64,000 nucleotides of DNA. Source: BS750m-G62 sp964577175 (GTDB lineage Bacteria; Planctomycetota; Phycisphaerae; FEN-1346). The translations under genes and the position numbers were made by a program. The notes below the pieces were generated by a model. That model had not been told where the DNA came from. It did no database searches and was given only the letters and a program-made list of their open reading frames with translations. Below are positions 43,225-52,195 of this stretch, piece after piece. The stretch is from NCBI GenBank assembly GCA_964577175.1, contig CAZNYC010000001.1, positions 1 through 64,000 of the forward strand, read 5' to 3'. Within the stretch, counting starts at the first letter, position 1; every line of letters starts with the position of its first letter.

Positions 43225-44343
43225 ATGCGACTGCGCCCGAGGTATGCGGCAAGGAGTCTGAGCGTCGTCGCGGTCGGGCTCGTCCTGGCGTGCGGCGCTT
43301 GCGACCGCCAGGCCGAAACGCCGGCGGGGGCGCAGGGGATTCGCTGCGTCGAGGTCTTCTACCAGGTGACCGTGCCGGACGTGCCGGCCGGCGCCGACCG
43401 CATCACGGCGTGGGCGCCCATTCCGCCCACGGACGCCCACCAGACGCTCGACCACATGGAACTCGAGCAGCCGCTGCCGTACCGCCTGGAAGTGGAGCCG
43501 GCGCACGGGAACCGGCTGCTGGTGGTCGACCTGTCGGAGGCCGACCGGTCGGACGGGGCCGTCGGGTTCACGGCCGTATTCTGCGTCACGCGGCAGGCGT
43601 ACCGGGTCCTGGGGTCGGCGGTGTCCACCGAACCGCTCCGCCCCGAACAGCAGGCGGAGTACCTGGCGCCGGACCCGCTCGTCCCGACCACCGGCCAGGT
43701 GGCCGAAGAGGCCCGTCGCGTGGCCGGCGACGCCGAGGAGCCGCTACGCATGGCCCGCCGCGTTTACGACCACCTCATCGAAACGATGGAGTACAAGAAG
43801 GTCGGCGAGGGCTGGGGCAAGGGCGACGCCGTCTACGCCTGCAATGCGCGGCGGGGCAACTGCTCCGATTTCCACAGTCTGTTCATCGGCGAGGTCCGAA
43901 GCCTGAACGTCCCCGCCCGCTTCACCATGGGCCTGCCGTTGCCGGAAGACAAGACCGAGGGCGGGATTCCCGGCTACCACTGCTGGGCCGAGTTCTACCT
44001 GCCCGAGGAACAGGTGTGGGTGCCCGTGGACGCGTCCGAGGCGCACAGGCGGCCCGAGAAACGCGAGGCGTTCTTCGGCGGCCTGGACGAGCACCGCGTG
44101 GCCTTCAGCCGCGGCCGGCAGGTGCCCCTGCCCGACGCCGACGCCGAGCCCCTCAACTTCGTCATCTACGCGCACGTGGAGGTCGACGGCAAGCCGCACC
44201 CGGGTGTGCAGACGTCCTTCCGCTTTGCCGACCGCGAGAGGGTCCGCGTGCCGACCGTGGAAACGGCCAGACGCCCGCGCGGCACGCCCGTTCCGCTCGC
44301 GAACCGTCCGGCGGGTTGCACGGCAAAGGCGCCCAGGCGATAA
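43225..44343 (+). CDS. Transglutaminase-like domain lipoprotein
   Basis: Protein of 372 residues with an N-terminal signal and lipobox-like LVLACGAC (Cys23 or Cys26). A beta-rich N-terminal half (about 35-150) is followed by a transglutaminase/papain-like core with the triad Cys213 (RRGNCSDFHSLF), His252 (GYHCWAEF) and Asp269 (VPVDASEA). Bacterial members act as amidases, proteases or cross-linkers in the envelope; the substrate here is unknown. A strong AAAGGAGA precedes the ATG. It lies 24 bases after the repeat lipoprotein and nine bases before the glycosyltransferase, which indicates one transcript. Confidence 0.87.
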   Translation: MRLRPRYAARSLSVVAVGLVLACGACDRQAETPAGAQGIRCVEVFYQVTVPDVPAGADRITAWAPIPPTDAHQTLDHMELEQPLPYRLEVEPAHGNRLLVVDLSEADRSDGAVGFTAVFCVTRQAYRVLGSAVSTEPLRPEQQAEYLAPDPLVPTTGQVAEEARRVAGDAEEPLRMARRVYDHLIETMEYKKVGEGWGKGDAVYACNARRGNCSDFHSLFIGEVRSLNVPARFTMGLPLPEDKTEGGIPGYHCWAEFYLPEEQVWVPVDASEAHRRPEKREAFFGGLDEHRVAFSRGRQVPLPDADAEPLNFVIYAHVEVDGKPHPGVQTSFRFADRERVRVPTVETARRPRGTPVPLANRPAGCTAKAPRR

Positions 44344-44352
44344 TCCACCCCC

Positions 44353-45645
44353 ATGAGACCGCGTCGCGACTGCCTCATCCTCTTCGGCCGGTACCCCGAA
44401 GCGGGGCGGGTCAAGACACGGCTCATCCCCGCACTCGGGCCGGCCGGTGCGGCAGACCTCCAGCGACGGCTCACCGAGCGGGCGCTGGCCGAGGTCCGGC
44501 GGGCGGCCCGCCAGGCCGGGACGTCGGTGGAGGTCCGTTATGCCGGCGGCAACCGACGGCGGATGCGGCGGTGGCTCGGCGACACCCTCTCCCTCGTACC
44601 GCAGGGACCGGGCGACCTGGGGCACCGCATGCGCCGGGCCCTGTTTGCCGCTCTCGCCGACGGCGCCGGCCGCGCCGTCCTCGTCGGGACGGACGTCCCC
44701 TGCGTGACCGCCGGCCACCTCACGCGGGCCCTCGACGTCCTCACGCAGCGCGACGTCGTATTCGGTCCGAGCACGGATGGCGGGTACTGGCTCATCGGCA
44801 TGCGGCGGCCGACGGACGTCTTCCGCGGCATCGATTGGGGCACGCCGCGCGTGCTGGACCAGACCCTCCGGGCCGCGCGGGAGGGGGGGCGAAGCGTCGG
44901 CCGGGTCGAGCGGCTCGCGGACCTCGATACGCCGGACGACCTGGCGGCGACGGTGCCGTCCGAGGTGCCCGGCCGGCCGTACCTGTCCGTCATCATCCCC
45001 GCGCTGAATGAATCCGCGCAGATCGCCGACGCGATTGCCACCGCGCGCGACCCGGACGCCGAGGTCCTGGTCGCGGACGGCGGCAGCGCGGACGCCACGG
45101 CGGCCATCTCCCGCGAGGCGGGAGCGCGCGTTCTCGCGAGCCAGCCGGGCCGGGCCGTCCAGCAGAACCGGGGGGCCGGGGAGGCTCGCGGCCGCGTCCT
45201 CCTCTTCCTGCACGCCGACACCCGCCTGCCGTCGGCCTACGTCGGCCACGTGTTCGAGGCGCTGATGGACCGCGGCGTGGTCGGCGGGGCTTTCCGCTTC
45301 AAGACGGACCTCGATACGCGGTGGATGCGGGTTATCGAACGGCTGACGGACTTGCGCTCCCGGCGTCTGCGGCTGCCGTACGGCGACCAGGGCCTGTTCG
45401 TGCGGCGGGAGGCATTCGAAACGCTCGGCGGTTTACCCCAAGTGCCGATTGCTGAGGACCTTCACTTCGCTCGGCGCCTGAACCGCCAAGGGCGGGTCGT
45501 GACGCTGGACCTACCCGTCGTGACCTCCGCGCGCCGGTGGCAAACGGCGGGCCCGCTGCGGACCACGCTGGTACATCAGGCCGTGGTCGCCGGCATCTAC
45601 GCGGGCGTACCGATGGCGTGGCTGGCACGGCTCCGCGGGCGCTGA
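44353..45645 (+). CDS. Fused arsenosugar-type transferases (TIGR04282-like + TIGR04283-like)
   Basis: Bifunctional protein of 430 residues. Residues 1 to about 205 match the 'rSAM/selenodomain- or arsenosugar-associated transferase 1' family (TIGR04282-like): ILFGRYPEAGRVKTRL, VGTDVPCV and GPSTDGGYWLIGM, a nucleotidyltransferase-like GT-A fold. From about 210, a GT2 domain of the 'transferase 2' type (TIGR04283-like) begins: SVIIPALNES, LVADGGSADATAA, GRAVQQNRGA and LLFLHADTRLP, with GDQGLFVRREAF near the end. The two families are normally separate neighbouring genes. Fusion supports consecutive steps, activation and then transfer of a sugar-like group. Combined with the ArsM-like domain upstream, an organoarsenical glycoside is the inferred product. 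Confidence 0.88.
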   Translation: MRPRRDCLILFGRYPEAGRVKTRLIPALGPAGAADLQRRLTERALAEVRRAARQAGTSVEVRYAGGNRRRMRRWLGDTLSLVPQGPGDLGHRMRRALFAALADGAGRAVLVGTDVPCVTAGHLTRALDVLTQRDVVFGPSTDGGYWLIGMRRPTDVFRGIDWGTPRVLDQTLRAAREGGRSVGRVERLADLDTPDDLAATVPSEVPGRPYLSVIIPALNESAQIADAIATARDPDAEVLVADGGSADATAAISREAGARVLASQPGRAVQQNRGAGEARGRVLLFLHADTRLPSAYVGHVFEALMDRGVVGGAFRFKTDLDTRWMRVIERLTDLRSRRLRLPYGDQGLFVRREAFETLGGLPQVPIAEDLHFARRLNRQGRVVTLDLPVVTSARRWQTAGPLRTTLVHQAVVAGIYAGVPMAWLARLRGR

Positions 45646-45775
45646 AGGCGCAGCGACACCAGCCCGGGGGAAGCGACACGCCATGGTCCGCCGAACGACG
45701 TTGGGGCGGCTGCCGGTCCTCGTGCTTGGCGCAGGGGCGGCTGTCGCGGCCGCGTGCGCGGCAGCAGGCGCACCC

Positions 45776-46948
45776 CTACCGGCCATCGGCCCGAGCCCGT
45801 ACCCGCCCGCCGCCTGCCTTCTCGCCCTCGAGGAGCCACGCCAGGTTGAATCGGGCCACGGTGCCGCCGCCGTTGGGTCCGCCCTCGAACTGGAGATAAA
45901 TCCACCCTTCGCTCGGCGTTCCCGGGCGCCCGGCCGCCAGCGACGAGTACGCGAAACCGCCCTCGAAGACCAGGCGTTTCAGCGGCCACGTCTTGCCGCC
46001 GTCGAAACTCGCCCACACCGTGCCGTGGTTGCGGCCGCCGGGGCTGTCGCAGTTGCTGTAGACCAGGATATCCCGGCCGCGGACCGGCAGGCGGACCAGC
46101 CCGCCCATGCAGCCGTAGTTGGAGTTCTGCGGCCCGTCGGGCAGGACCTCGCAGATGGCCAGGCCCTTCCAGGTCTCGCCGCCGTCGTCGCTGACGGCGG
46201 TCCAGCGGCGGCGCGGGTTGACGCCTTCCGGGGCCCAGTGGCGGCGTGAGTTGTAGTAGATGCGTCCGTCGGCGAGTTCCGCGACGGCGGCTTCGCCCGT
46301 CCCGAACGCCGGGAACGGCTCGCTGGTGTGCCACGTCGTGCCGCCGTCGTCGCTGTAGACGGCGGTGGTGTAATGCTTCGGCCATCGGTCCCGCGCGTTC
46401 TTGCCCGCGTACCAGCGTGCGGGACGGAGCAGCCGCCCCTTGTGCGTGCCGTGGCGAAGCGTGATGCCGTGCTCGTTCATGTGCATCGACGGCACGTTGC
46501 CCCGGCTGTCCGGCCGGATGGTCACCTCCATGGGCGACCACGTCTTGCCACCGTCCTTGCTGCGGTAGACCGTCAGCGGGGCGGGCGGGTGGTGCTCCTC
46601 CACGAAGGCCAGGACCTCGCCGTTGGCTTCATTCACGGTGACCCCGCCGCCCATGAAGCCCTTGCCGACGGTAATCTCGGGTCCCCACGTCGTGCCGCCG
46701 TCCTCGCTGCGCCGCACCTTCACGCCGTTCCAGAATGCCAGGACCGTTCCGTCGAGCGCCGTGACGACGTTCGGGAACCGGCCGCCTTTGAAGACCTGAT
46801 GCATCCGGAGACTCGGCCGACCGCGGAAGGGCTCGGCCGGGCCTTCGAGCCCCGTCTCTCCCGCCCCGGCGGCCGCATGCGCCGCACAGACCGTCGCCAC
46901 GAGCGAGCAGGCAAGTCCGAGCGTGCCAAGATTCGATTGCCGTGTCAT
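45776..46948 (-). CDS. Secreted sialidase-like (BNR/Asp-box) exo-glycosidase
   Basis: Protein of 390 residues with a signal peptide (to about residue 28, AHAAAGA) and a six-bladed sialidase-type propeller. Five Asp-boxes are visible: SEDGGTTWG, SKDGGKTWS, SDDGGTTWH, SDDGGETWK and SFDGGKTWP. An FPN near residue 58 is reminiscent of the sialidase RIP/FRIP region, but the full arginine triad cannot be confirmed by eye. It may therefore cleave sialic acid or a different sugar acid. GAGGAGG precedes the ATG. It is the last gene of a three-gene minus-strand locus, 65 bases after the GH127 gene. Confidence 0.83.
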   Translation of the reverse strand: MTRQSNLGTLGLACSLVATVCAAHAAAGAGETGLEGPAEPFRGRPSLRMHQVFKGGRFPNVVTALDGTVLAFWNGVKVRRSEDGGTTWGPEITVGKGFMGGGVTVNEANGEVLAFVEEHHPPAPLTVYRSKDGGKTWSPMEVTIRPDSRGNVPSMHMNEHGITLRHGTHKGRLLRPARWYAGKNARDRWPKHYTTAVYSDDGGTTWHTSEPFPAFGTGEAAVAELADGRIYYNSRRHWAPEGVNPRRRWTAVSDDGGETWKGLAICEVLPDGPQNSNYGCMGGLVRLPVRGRDILVYSNCDSPGGRNHGTVWASFDGGKTWPLKRLVFEGGFAYSSLAAGRPGTPSEGWIYLQFEGGPNGGGTVARFNLAWLLEGEKAGGGRVRARADGR

Positions 46949-47013
46949 GGCCGGCCTCCTCGGAAGGGCTTACGGGCGCGGGCGTTCGCCTCGGCGGGGC
47001 CCGCGCCGCCCGC

Positions 47014-49752
47014 TCATTCCTCCCGCAGCCAGACGGTGGCGCGGGGACGGCCGCCGTCGCGGCCGTCGGGCGGATCGCGATTGCATCGGGCGTAATACGG
47101 GATGGCCGTCAGGGGCGAGCCGTCCGCCCACGTGCCGCGGATGACCGTCACGCCACCCAGCAGGTCGCCCCGCCATGCGGTCTTCAACGCGGACGCCGGC
47201 GGGAGGACCTTGTCCATCGCCTGGTCCACGTTCTCCACGTTGTAGATGAGCGGACCGTACCGGAGGGCCACCCGGCCGCGCGTCGCTTCGATCTTCTCGA
47301 TGCCGCGGATCCGCTGGACCGTCATCGGGAGGACGAGGCCGATCGTATCGCCCGCCTTCCAGCGCCGCGCGATCACGGCGTATCCGTCTTCGATGGGCGG
47401 CGCGATCGCCTCGCCGTTGAGCGCGATCGACGCGATGCCGTCGCACGCCGGCGAAGCCGTATAGAGGTTGCTCACGCTGCGGTGCGGCACGCGGACGCGG
47501 ATGCTGAACGTCTTCGGCGCCGCCGGGTTGACGGTGAGGGCCACCTTGCCGGCCCAGGGGTAGTCCGTAGCCTGCACCATCTCGACGTCCGTGCCGGCCA
47601 CGTCGTGGACCGTCGCGGTGCTGCCGACGAAGAGGTTCACGTAGATTCCGTCGTCGCCCTTCACGTACGTCCAGGTGGGCAGCCTGAGCAGCGTCCGGGG
47701 AATGTTGCCGACGCAGCACGGACACACGTGCCACGGGTACCGGAAGCCGCGGGCGTCGAGGGGATTCTGGTAGTAGAAGTTCTTCCCCTCCAGGTCCACC
47801 GACCCCAGCAGGGCGTTGTAGAGCGTCTCTTCGTACAGGTCGGCATAGCGGGCGTCGCGACAGGTCCGGTTAAGGGCGTGCTGGAAGAAGATAGCGCCGC
47901 AGCTGGAACACGATTCGCAGTACGCGTTGTGCCGCAGCGAGTAGTTCGGGCCGAACCCCTCGGACGTCTCACCGCTGCCGACGCCGCCGGTCACGTAGTA
48001 TTTCCGGTGGACGATGTTGTCCCAGAGCGAGGCGACGGCGCTGTGGTAATCGAGGTCGCCGGTCTCCATGGCCACCTCGGCCATACCCGCGTAAGAGTAG
48101 ACGGCGCGGACGGCGTGGCCGACCGCCTCGTACTGCCGGATCACCGGCACGTGGCTCTGGTCGTACTCGTGGCCGCCCTGGCGGCAGTCGAGCAGGAACT
48201 TGGCCAGCCGGATGTACTTCTCGCCCCGGCCTTCGCCTTCCACCCGGTTCACGAACCGGCCGAATTGGACGAGGGCCATCTCCATGGCCTGATGTCCGTT
48301 ATGCCACGCCTGCTTCGGCGGCGGGCCGATGTGCTCGTCCCAGCAATCCGCCAGTTTCCGGGCCGCATCGTACAGCCGCGTGTCCGACCCGTTCGTCATC
48401 CGGTAGTGGGCAACGGCCGCATCGAGGAAGTAGCCCGCCACGTATCCCTCGTGCGCCCCGCGGTGCCGGGGCGACCACCGCTCGCGGTCGGTCAGCGTGA
48501 AGGCCGTCTGAAGATAGCCGTCGGGCTCCTGGGCGGCGAGGACCGTGGGGATCCAGTCCTCCAGCGTCGCCCTCATGGCCTTCTGGGCCCTGAGGATCTC
48601 CGCGTCGCCCTGCGCGTCGACCTGGAGCGCCACGCAGATGGCCTCGATCGTGTTGTACACCCACGCGTTGGAGAACGCGTAGCCCCGGTGCTTGCCGTGC
48701 GGCTTGCCGGCGAGTTTGCGGGCGGCGTCGACGACGTTGTTGATGCCGCCGTGCTTCAGGTCCGGGTCGGAGATCTTCGCGATGCAGTGGGGAATCCAAT
48801 GGACGATCAGCGCCTTCGCCCGGCTCTTCCAGAGAGGACTGGTGATCGTGTAGTCCCGGGTCACGATCGTCTCGAGCGTGTCCGCCGGCGGTGGCGGGAC
48901 GACGTTTACCGTCAGGCTGTCTGACGCGCTCAATGCCCCCTGTCGGCCCGTCAGCCGGAGGACGTACTCGCCCGCCTCCGAGACCGTGGCCGCCGTCGTC
49001 GGAGACCCGGCGTCGGCGAACGTGACCTCGCCGGGGCCGGAGACCTTGTGCCACGTCACGGTCGCCTCGCCGCCCTTGTGGCCGAGGGTCTTCACGTCGC
49101 CGGACAGGTACGTCTTCCCCCCGCGCACGAGAACGCGGTCGACACCCGCCGACACGAGCGGCGGGAAGGCCGGCGAGTTACCCGAATCGTACACGCGCCA
49201 CTCCAGGATCCCGGTCGAGTACTTCTCCTTGCCGTCGATTTCAAGGCGAAGGCGCCGCGTCCGGATCTCGTCGAACGTCGTCGTGTTGTACCGATTCGCC
49301 TCCACGCCCAGGCCCGCCGGGTTCTTCACGGGGACGAAGCGCTCGCCGTCCCAGTAGAGCAGCCGGCAGGCCTCCGGCAGACGGACGCCGCGGCGGTCGT
49401 CCCACCAGTAAACGTCGATCTTTCGCGTGTGGATGGGCCGGTCCCACGCGTACTGGACCCATTGGGTGCCCTTGCTGGGCCAGTTGCCGTACGACCCGCG
49501 GCCGCGCACGTGCGACGTATCCGGCGCGTGGCCGTCGTTCAGCGCCGCCAGCGACGTGTCGCCCGACACGTGCGAGGCGGCCGGTTGCGCCACGACGGCG
49601 AGATTCACGGCGTCGGAGTCGGCGGCCGTGCCGGCCTTCGCGGAGCCGGCCCCGGCGGCCATGCGCGGCCCGGCGAAAGCCGTCCAGAGGAGCGCCACGG
49701 CGAGAGGAGCGGCGTGCCGGGGCGCCAAACAGGCTGAAAGCGTCCGGTGCAT
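47014..49752 (-). CDS. GH127 beta-L-arabinofuranosidase-like protein (DUF1680) with F5/8C-like and Ig/PKD-like domains
   Basis: Protein of 912 residues: signal peptide (about 1-35), an F5/8 type C-like sandwich (about 50-200, with WVQYAWDRPIHTRKIDVYWWDD), a PKD/Ig-like domain (about 205-300) and a GH127 catalytic region (about 310-890). The family's zinc/catalytic cysteines appear as Cys612-Glu613-Ser-Cys615 and Cys677-Pro-Cys679-Cys680; in characterised members such residues hold zinc and a nucleophilic Cys. It probably removes beta-L-arabinofuranose or a related sugar from plant or algal glycans outside the cytoplasm. GAAAGG lies eight bases before the ATG at 49752; the open frame continues upstream, but antisense to nothing typical of this family. 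Confidence 0.88.
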   Translation of the reverse strand: MHRTLSACLAPRHAAPLAVALLWTAFAGPRMAAGAGSAKAGTAADSDAVNLAVVAQPAASHVSGDTSLAALNDGHAPDTSHVRGRGSYGNWPSKGTQWVQYAWDRPIHTRKIDVYWWDDRRGVRLPEACRLLYWDGERFVPVKNPAGLGVEANRYNTTTFDEIRTRRLRLEIDGKEKYSTGILEWRVYDSGNSPAFPPLVSAGVDRVLVRGGKTYLSGDVKTLGHKGGEATVTWHKVSGPGEVTFADAGSPTTAATVSEAGEYVLRLTGRQGALSASDSLTVNVVPPPPADTLETIVTRDYTITSPLWKSRAKALIVHWIPHCIAKISDPDLKHGGINNVVDAARKLAGKPHGKHRGYAFSNAWVYNTIEAICVALQVDAQGDAEILRAQKAMRATLEDWIPTVLAAQEPDGYLQTAFTLTDRERWSPRHRGAHEGYVAGYFLDAAVAHYRMTNGSDTRLYDAARKLADCWDEHIGPPPKQAWHNGHQAMEMALVQFGRFVNRVEGEGRGEKYIRLAKFLLDCRQGGHEYDQSHVPVIRQYEAVGHAVRAVYSYAGMAEVAMETGDLDYHSAVASLWDNIVHRKYYVTGGVGSGETSEGFGPNYSLRHNAYCESCSSCGAIFFQHALNRTCRDARYADLYEETLYNALLGSVDLEGKNFYYQNPLDARGFRYPWHVCPCCVGNIPRTLLRLPTWTYVKGDDGIYVNLFVGSTATVHDVAGTDVEMVQATDYPWAGKVALTVNPAAPKTFSIRVRVPHRSVSNLYTASPACDGIASIALNGEAIAPPIEDGYAVIARRWKAGDTIGLVLPMTVQRIRGIEKIEATRGRVALRYGPLIYNVENVDQAMDKVLPPASALKTAWRGDLLGGVTVIRGTWADGSPLTAIPYYARCNRDPPDGRDGGRPRATVWLREE

Positions 49753-49952
49753 CGGACTGGCCTTTCGCGCAAACGGTTCGTGCCCGCCCGGGGTGTGGCG
49801 TGGGGCGTCGACGACGGCCGTCCTCGGCAAAGAACGTGCCGACGCCCCGGCCGCACCTTTCATACCACCCGGCCGAGGGCGTGTCAACGTCGGCCAAGAA
49901 GCGGTTGCCGACTCTCGCGTTCGCGGTCGCATCACAGGCGGGGCCCGCGCCG

Positions 49953-51509
49953 TCAACGCTTCTTGCGTTCCCAGTGGAACGTGTCGCCGTCGATCACGAG
50001 GCGCAGCGCGCGGCGGGACGTGGCCTGCGGCGCGAACCGCTTCGGGGCGGCGTCCCGCATCCGGCGCTTGACCTCGTCGTACGCCGGGTCGCCGGCGAGG
50101 TTCGTCCATTCGTGCGGGTCGTCGCGGACGTTGTACAGTTCCTCGCCCCCGTCGGCATAGTGGATGTACCGCCACTCGGCGTTCATGACGGCGTAACTGC
50201 CCCGCTCCATGTGCGGCAGGAGGACGGTGCGGTCGGCGGCCTTCGACGGATCGCCCAGGACGGGCGCGAGGGACGTGCCCTCCAGGCCGTCCGGCCGCGG
50301 CAGGCCGCACAGGTCGACGAACGTGGCGTACATGTCGATGAGGCTGACGCTCGCGCCCACCGTCGCGTTTCGGGCAACGCCCTGCCCCGCCCACAGAAAC
50401 GGCACGTGCGACGTGCGCTCCCACAACGTGTGTTTGCCCCACTGGCCCTTTTCGCCGTGGTGAAACCCGTGGTCGCTCCAGGCGACGATGACGGTGTTGT
50501 CCTTGTGGGGGCTCTTCTCCAGGGCGTCGAGGACGCGGCCGAGCATCGCGTCGCCGTAGGAGACGGCGGCCAGGTAGCCGCGGACGGCCTCGCGGACGGC
50601 CCCGAGTTCCTCCAGTTCCTTGTGGATGCGGCCGCGGTTCGTGAAGCGTTTGCGGACGTGGGCGGGCAAGTCGTCGAGGTCGTCCTCCTTGTACGGCGGC
50701 AGGTCGATCTTCTCCGGATCGTACAGGTCGAAATACTTCTGCGGCGCGTAGTTCGGAAAGTGCGGCGTGTAGAGGCCGAGGGCGAGGAAAAACGGCTGCT
50801 CGTGACGGCGGCGAAGCACCTCGCACGCCCAGTTCGTGCGAATCGTGTCGACCATCTCCTCTTCGCGGTCGTCGGCGATGGGCCCCCACTCCAGGAACCC
50901 GCCCGGCGTCACCCGGCGGTCGGTCTTGCGGTACCAGGGACTGTAAGGGCACGGGGCGGGCCGCGGCGCGTCGTCCATGAGGTAGCCGTTCATCTGCCAG
51001 CCCATGTCCTTGACCTCCCGGCTGCGGGTGAAGTACTCGTCCCACCCGCGGAGGTCGACGAAGCCGGGCATGTGGTGGTACAGTTTGCCCGCGCCGAAGG
51101 TGCGGTACCCGCCCCGCTTGAACGCCATCTGGAGGGTCACGAGGTCGGGGTGGTCGACGTGGAAGATGTCATGGCTGTAGCAGCCGGTCGTGAAGGCGTG
51201 CCGGCCGGTGAAGATCGCCGTCCGCGACGGCGCGCAGAAGACGCCGGGCGCGTGGGCGCGGGTGAACGTCACGCCCCTCTCGGCGAGGCGCAGCAGGTTC
51301 GGCGTCTTCGCCTGGTTGTAGCCGAGCGGTTGGACCCAGTCGCAGAGGTCGTCGAAGGCGAAGAAGATGACGTTGGGCGGCCGCCTGGCGACCGGTGCGC
51401 CGCCGGCTTCCGCCGTGACAGGCTGCGGGAGCGGGCGCAGGCCGCTCAGGCTGAGCAGGCCCGCGGCGCCGGTTTGCCGGAGGAAGTTGCGGCGAGTGGC
51501 ATGCAGCAT
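49953..51509 (-). CDS. Tat-exported sulfatase (iduronate-2-sulfatase-like, FGly type)
   Basis: Type I sulfatase of 518 residues. A twin-arginine signal, TRRNFLRQTG, is at residues 5-14. The catalytic core begins NVIFFAFDDLCDW, where the Asp pair binds calcium, and has the formylglycine signature CAPSRTA (Cys92). Later come YRTFGAGKLYH, WSDHGFHHGEKGQWGKHTLWE and LYNVRDDPHEWTNLA, all typical of iduronate-sulfatase-like enzymes. It needs a formylglycine-generating or anaerobic sulfatase-maturing enzyme, which is not in this window. AAAGGA precedes the ATG at 51509. It is the first gene of the sulfatase-GH127-sialidase locus, 200 bases upstream of GH127. Confidence 0.92.
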   Translation of the reverse strand: MLHATRRNFLRQTGAAGLLSLSGLRPLPQPVTAEAGGAPVARRPPNVIFFAFDDLCDWVQPLGYNQAKTPNLLRLAERGVTFTRAHAPGVFCAPSRTAIFTGRHAFTTGCYSHDIFHVDHPDLVTLQMAFKRGGYRTFGAGKLYHHMPGFVDLRGWDEYFTRSREVKDMGWQMNGYLMDDAPRPAPCPYSPWYRKTDRRVTPGGFLEWGPIADDREEEMVDTIRTNWACEVLRRRHEQPFFLALGLYTPHFPNYAPQKYFDLYDPEKIDLPPYKEDDLDDLPAHVRKRFTNRGRIHKELEELGAVREAVRGYLAAVSYGDAMLGRVLDALEKSPHKDNTVIVAWSDHGFHHGEKGQWGKHTLWERTSHVPFLWAGQGVARNATVGASVSLIDMYATFVDLCGLPRPDGLEGTSLAPVLGDPSKAADRTVLLPHMERGSYAVMNAEWRYIHYADGGEELYNVRDDPHEWTNLAGDPAYDEVKRRMRDAAPKRFAPQATSRRALRLVIDGDTFHWERKKR

Positions 51510-51591
51510 GGAACGTCCTTTCCGTGCCTCGGGGTCGGGCTGCAGCATCGCTATCGGCCCTCCGAGCGCCCGAGCCGACCCCTGTTTTGCA

Positions 51592-51646
51592 GGCTCTCCT
51601 CCCAAAACCGTCGTGGGCGTGGCGCTTTCTCCTGCGCGGGGCCCCA
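51592..51646 (+). repeat. 55-bp dispersed repeat, copy A
   Basis: GGCTCTCCTCCCAAAACCG and the downstream GGCGTGGCGCTTTCTCCTGC match positions 63205-63259 with only a few differences in the centre (CCGTCGTGG versus CGGTGGGAGG). Both copies are intergenic, in the same orientation and next to other repeats. No coding capacity. Confidence 0.8.
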
Positions 51647-51653
51647 TTTCGCC

Positions 51654-51865
51654 GCCGGCCTTGGCCGGCGCGTTTTGTCGAACGGCAGGCAACAGGCGAA
51701 CGGCAAACAGCGAACGGCAAAGCGGCGGCAGGCCGCCGCAATCCATAAACGGCAACGCCAACGGCCACGGCGAGATTCCTCCGCTCGGCCTCGCTGCGCG
51801 AGGCCTCGGTCGGAATGACACCGTGCGGCCGAAGGCCGCCTTGGAGTGCGGTGCCCTGGCACCGC
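51654..51865. repeat. Cluster of five perfect short hairpins
   Basis: Stems with no mismatch: 51654-51669 (GCCGGCC, loop TT), 51723-51740 (GCGGCGG, loop CAGG), 51787-51805 (GGCCTCGC, loop TGC), 51825-51839 (GCGGCC, loop GAA) and 51848-51865 (GCGGTGCC, loop CT). They lack T-tracts, so they are not ordinary terminators. They resemble REP-type palindromic units, and a REP-associated transposase remnant lies 1.3 kb away. Confidence 0.65.
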
Positions 51866-52195
51866 CTTGTGTCGTTCCGGCGACACACACCATATCTCCT
51901 CGTGCCTCGCGACCCGGGCGAGGCCGGTCACCCGGGGGGGCCTACCGCGCCGGCGGGTTCCGGTCAAGCCGAATTTTGGTGCGTGTCACCGGAACTCCAC
52001 CGGAACTCCTGCCGGGACGAATATCGTAATCTGGTGCGCCCCAGGCGACGACACCGAATAGACGGCTGGAAGGAATCGGCCCTCCCAACGACCGGCGGGC
52101 AAACCTCAAAACCGCTTCCCGCTTGACAGGGGCTCGCTCATAGATGGGTGTCCCGGGACTTCGCACCATACTGTCGGCCGAGGGACCGGCTGCTG

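Larger units (their letters stand above)
51510..52195. other. Hairpin-rich intergenic region
   Basis: Gap of 686 bases without a convincing gene. It begins with the sulfatase leader, includes a 55-bp repeat (51592-51646) also found at 63205-63259, and then carries a series of perfect hairpins between 51654 and 51865. An AACGGCAAACAGCGAACGGC-type tract lies near 51700. Frames here encode Arg/Ala-rich sequence without family resemblance and are judged non-coding. Positions 51960-52195 hold nothing recognisable. Confidence 0.65.

Noticed and set aside
49753..51045. Upstream extension of the GH127 frame to 51045
   Set aside because: It would run through the sulfatase gene in another frame. The signal peptide and Shine-Dalgarno at 49752 define the start.
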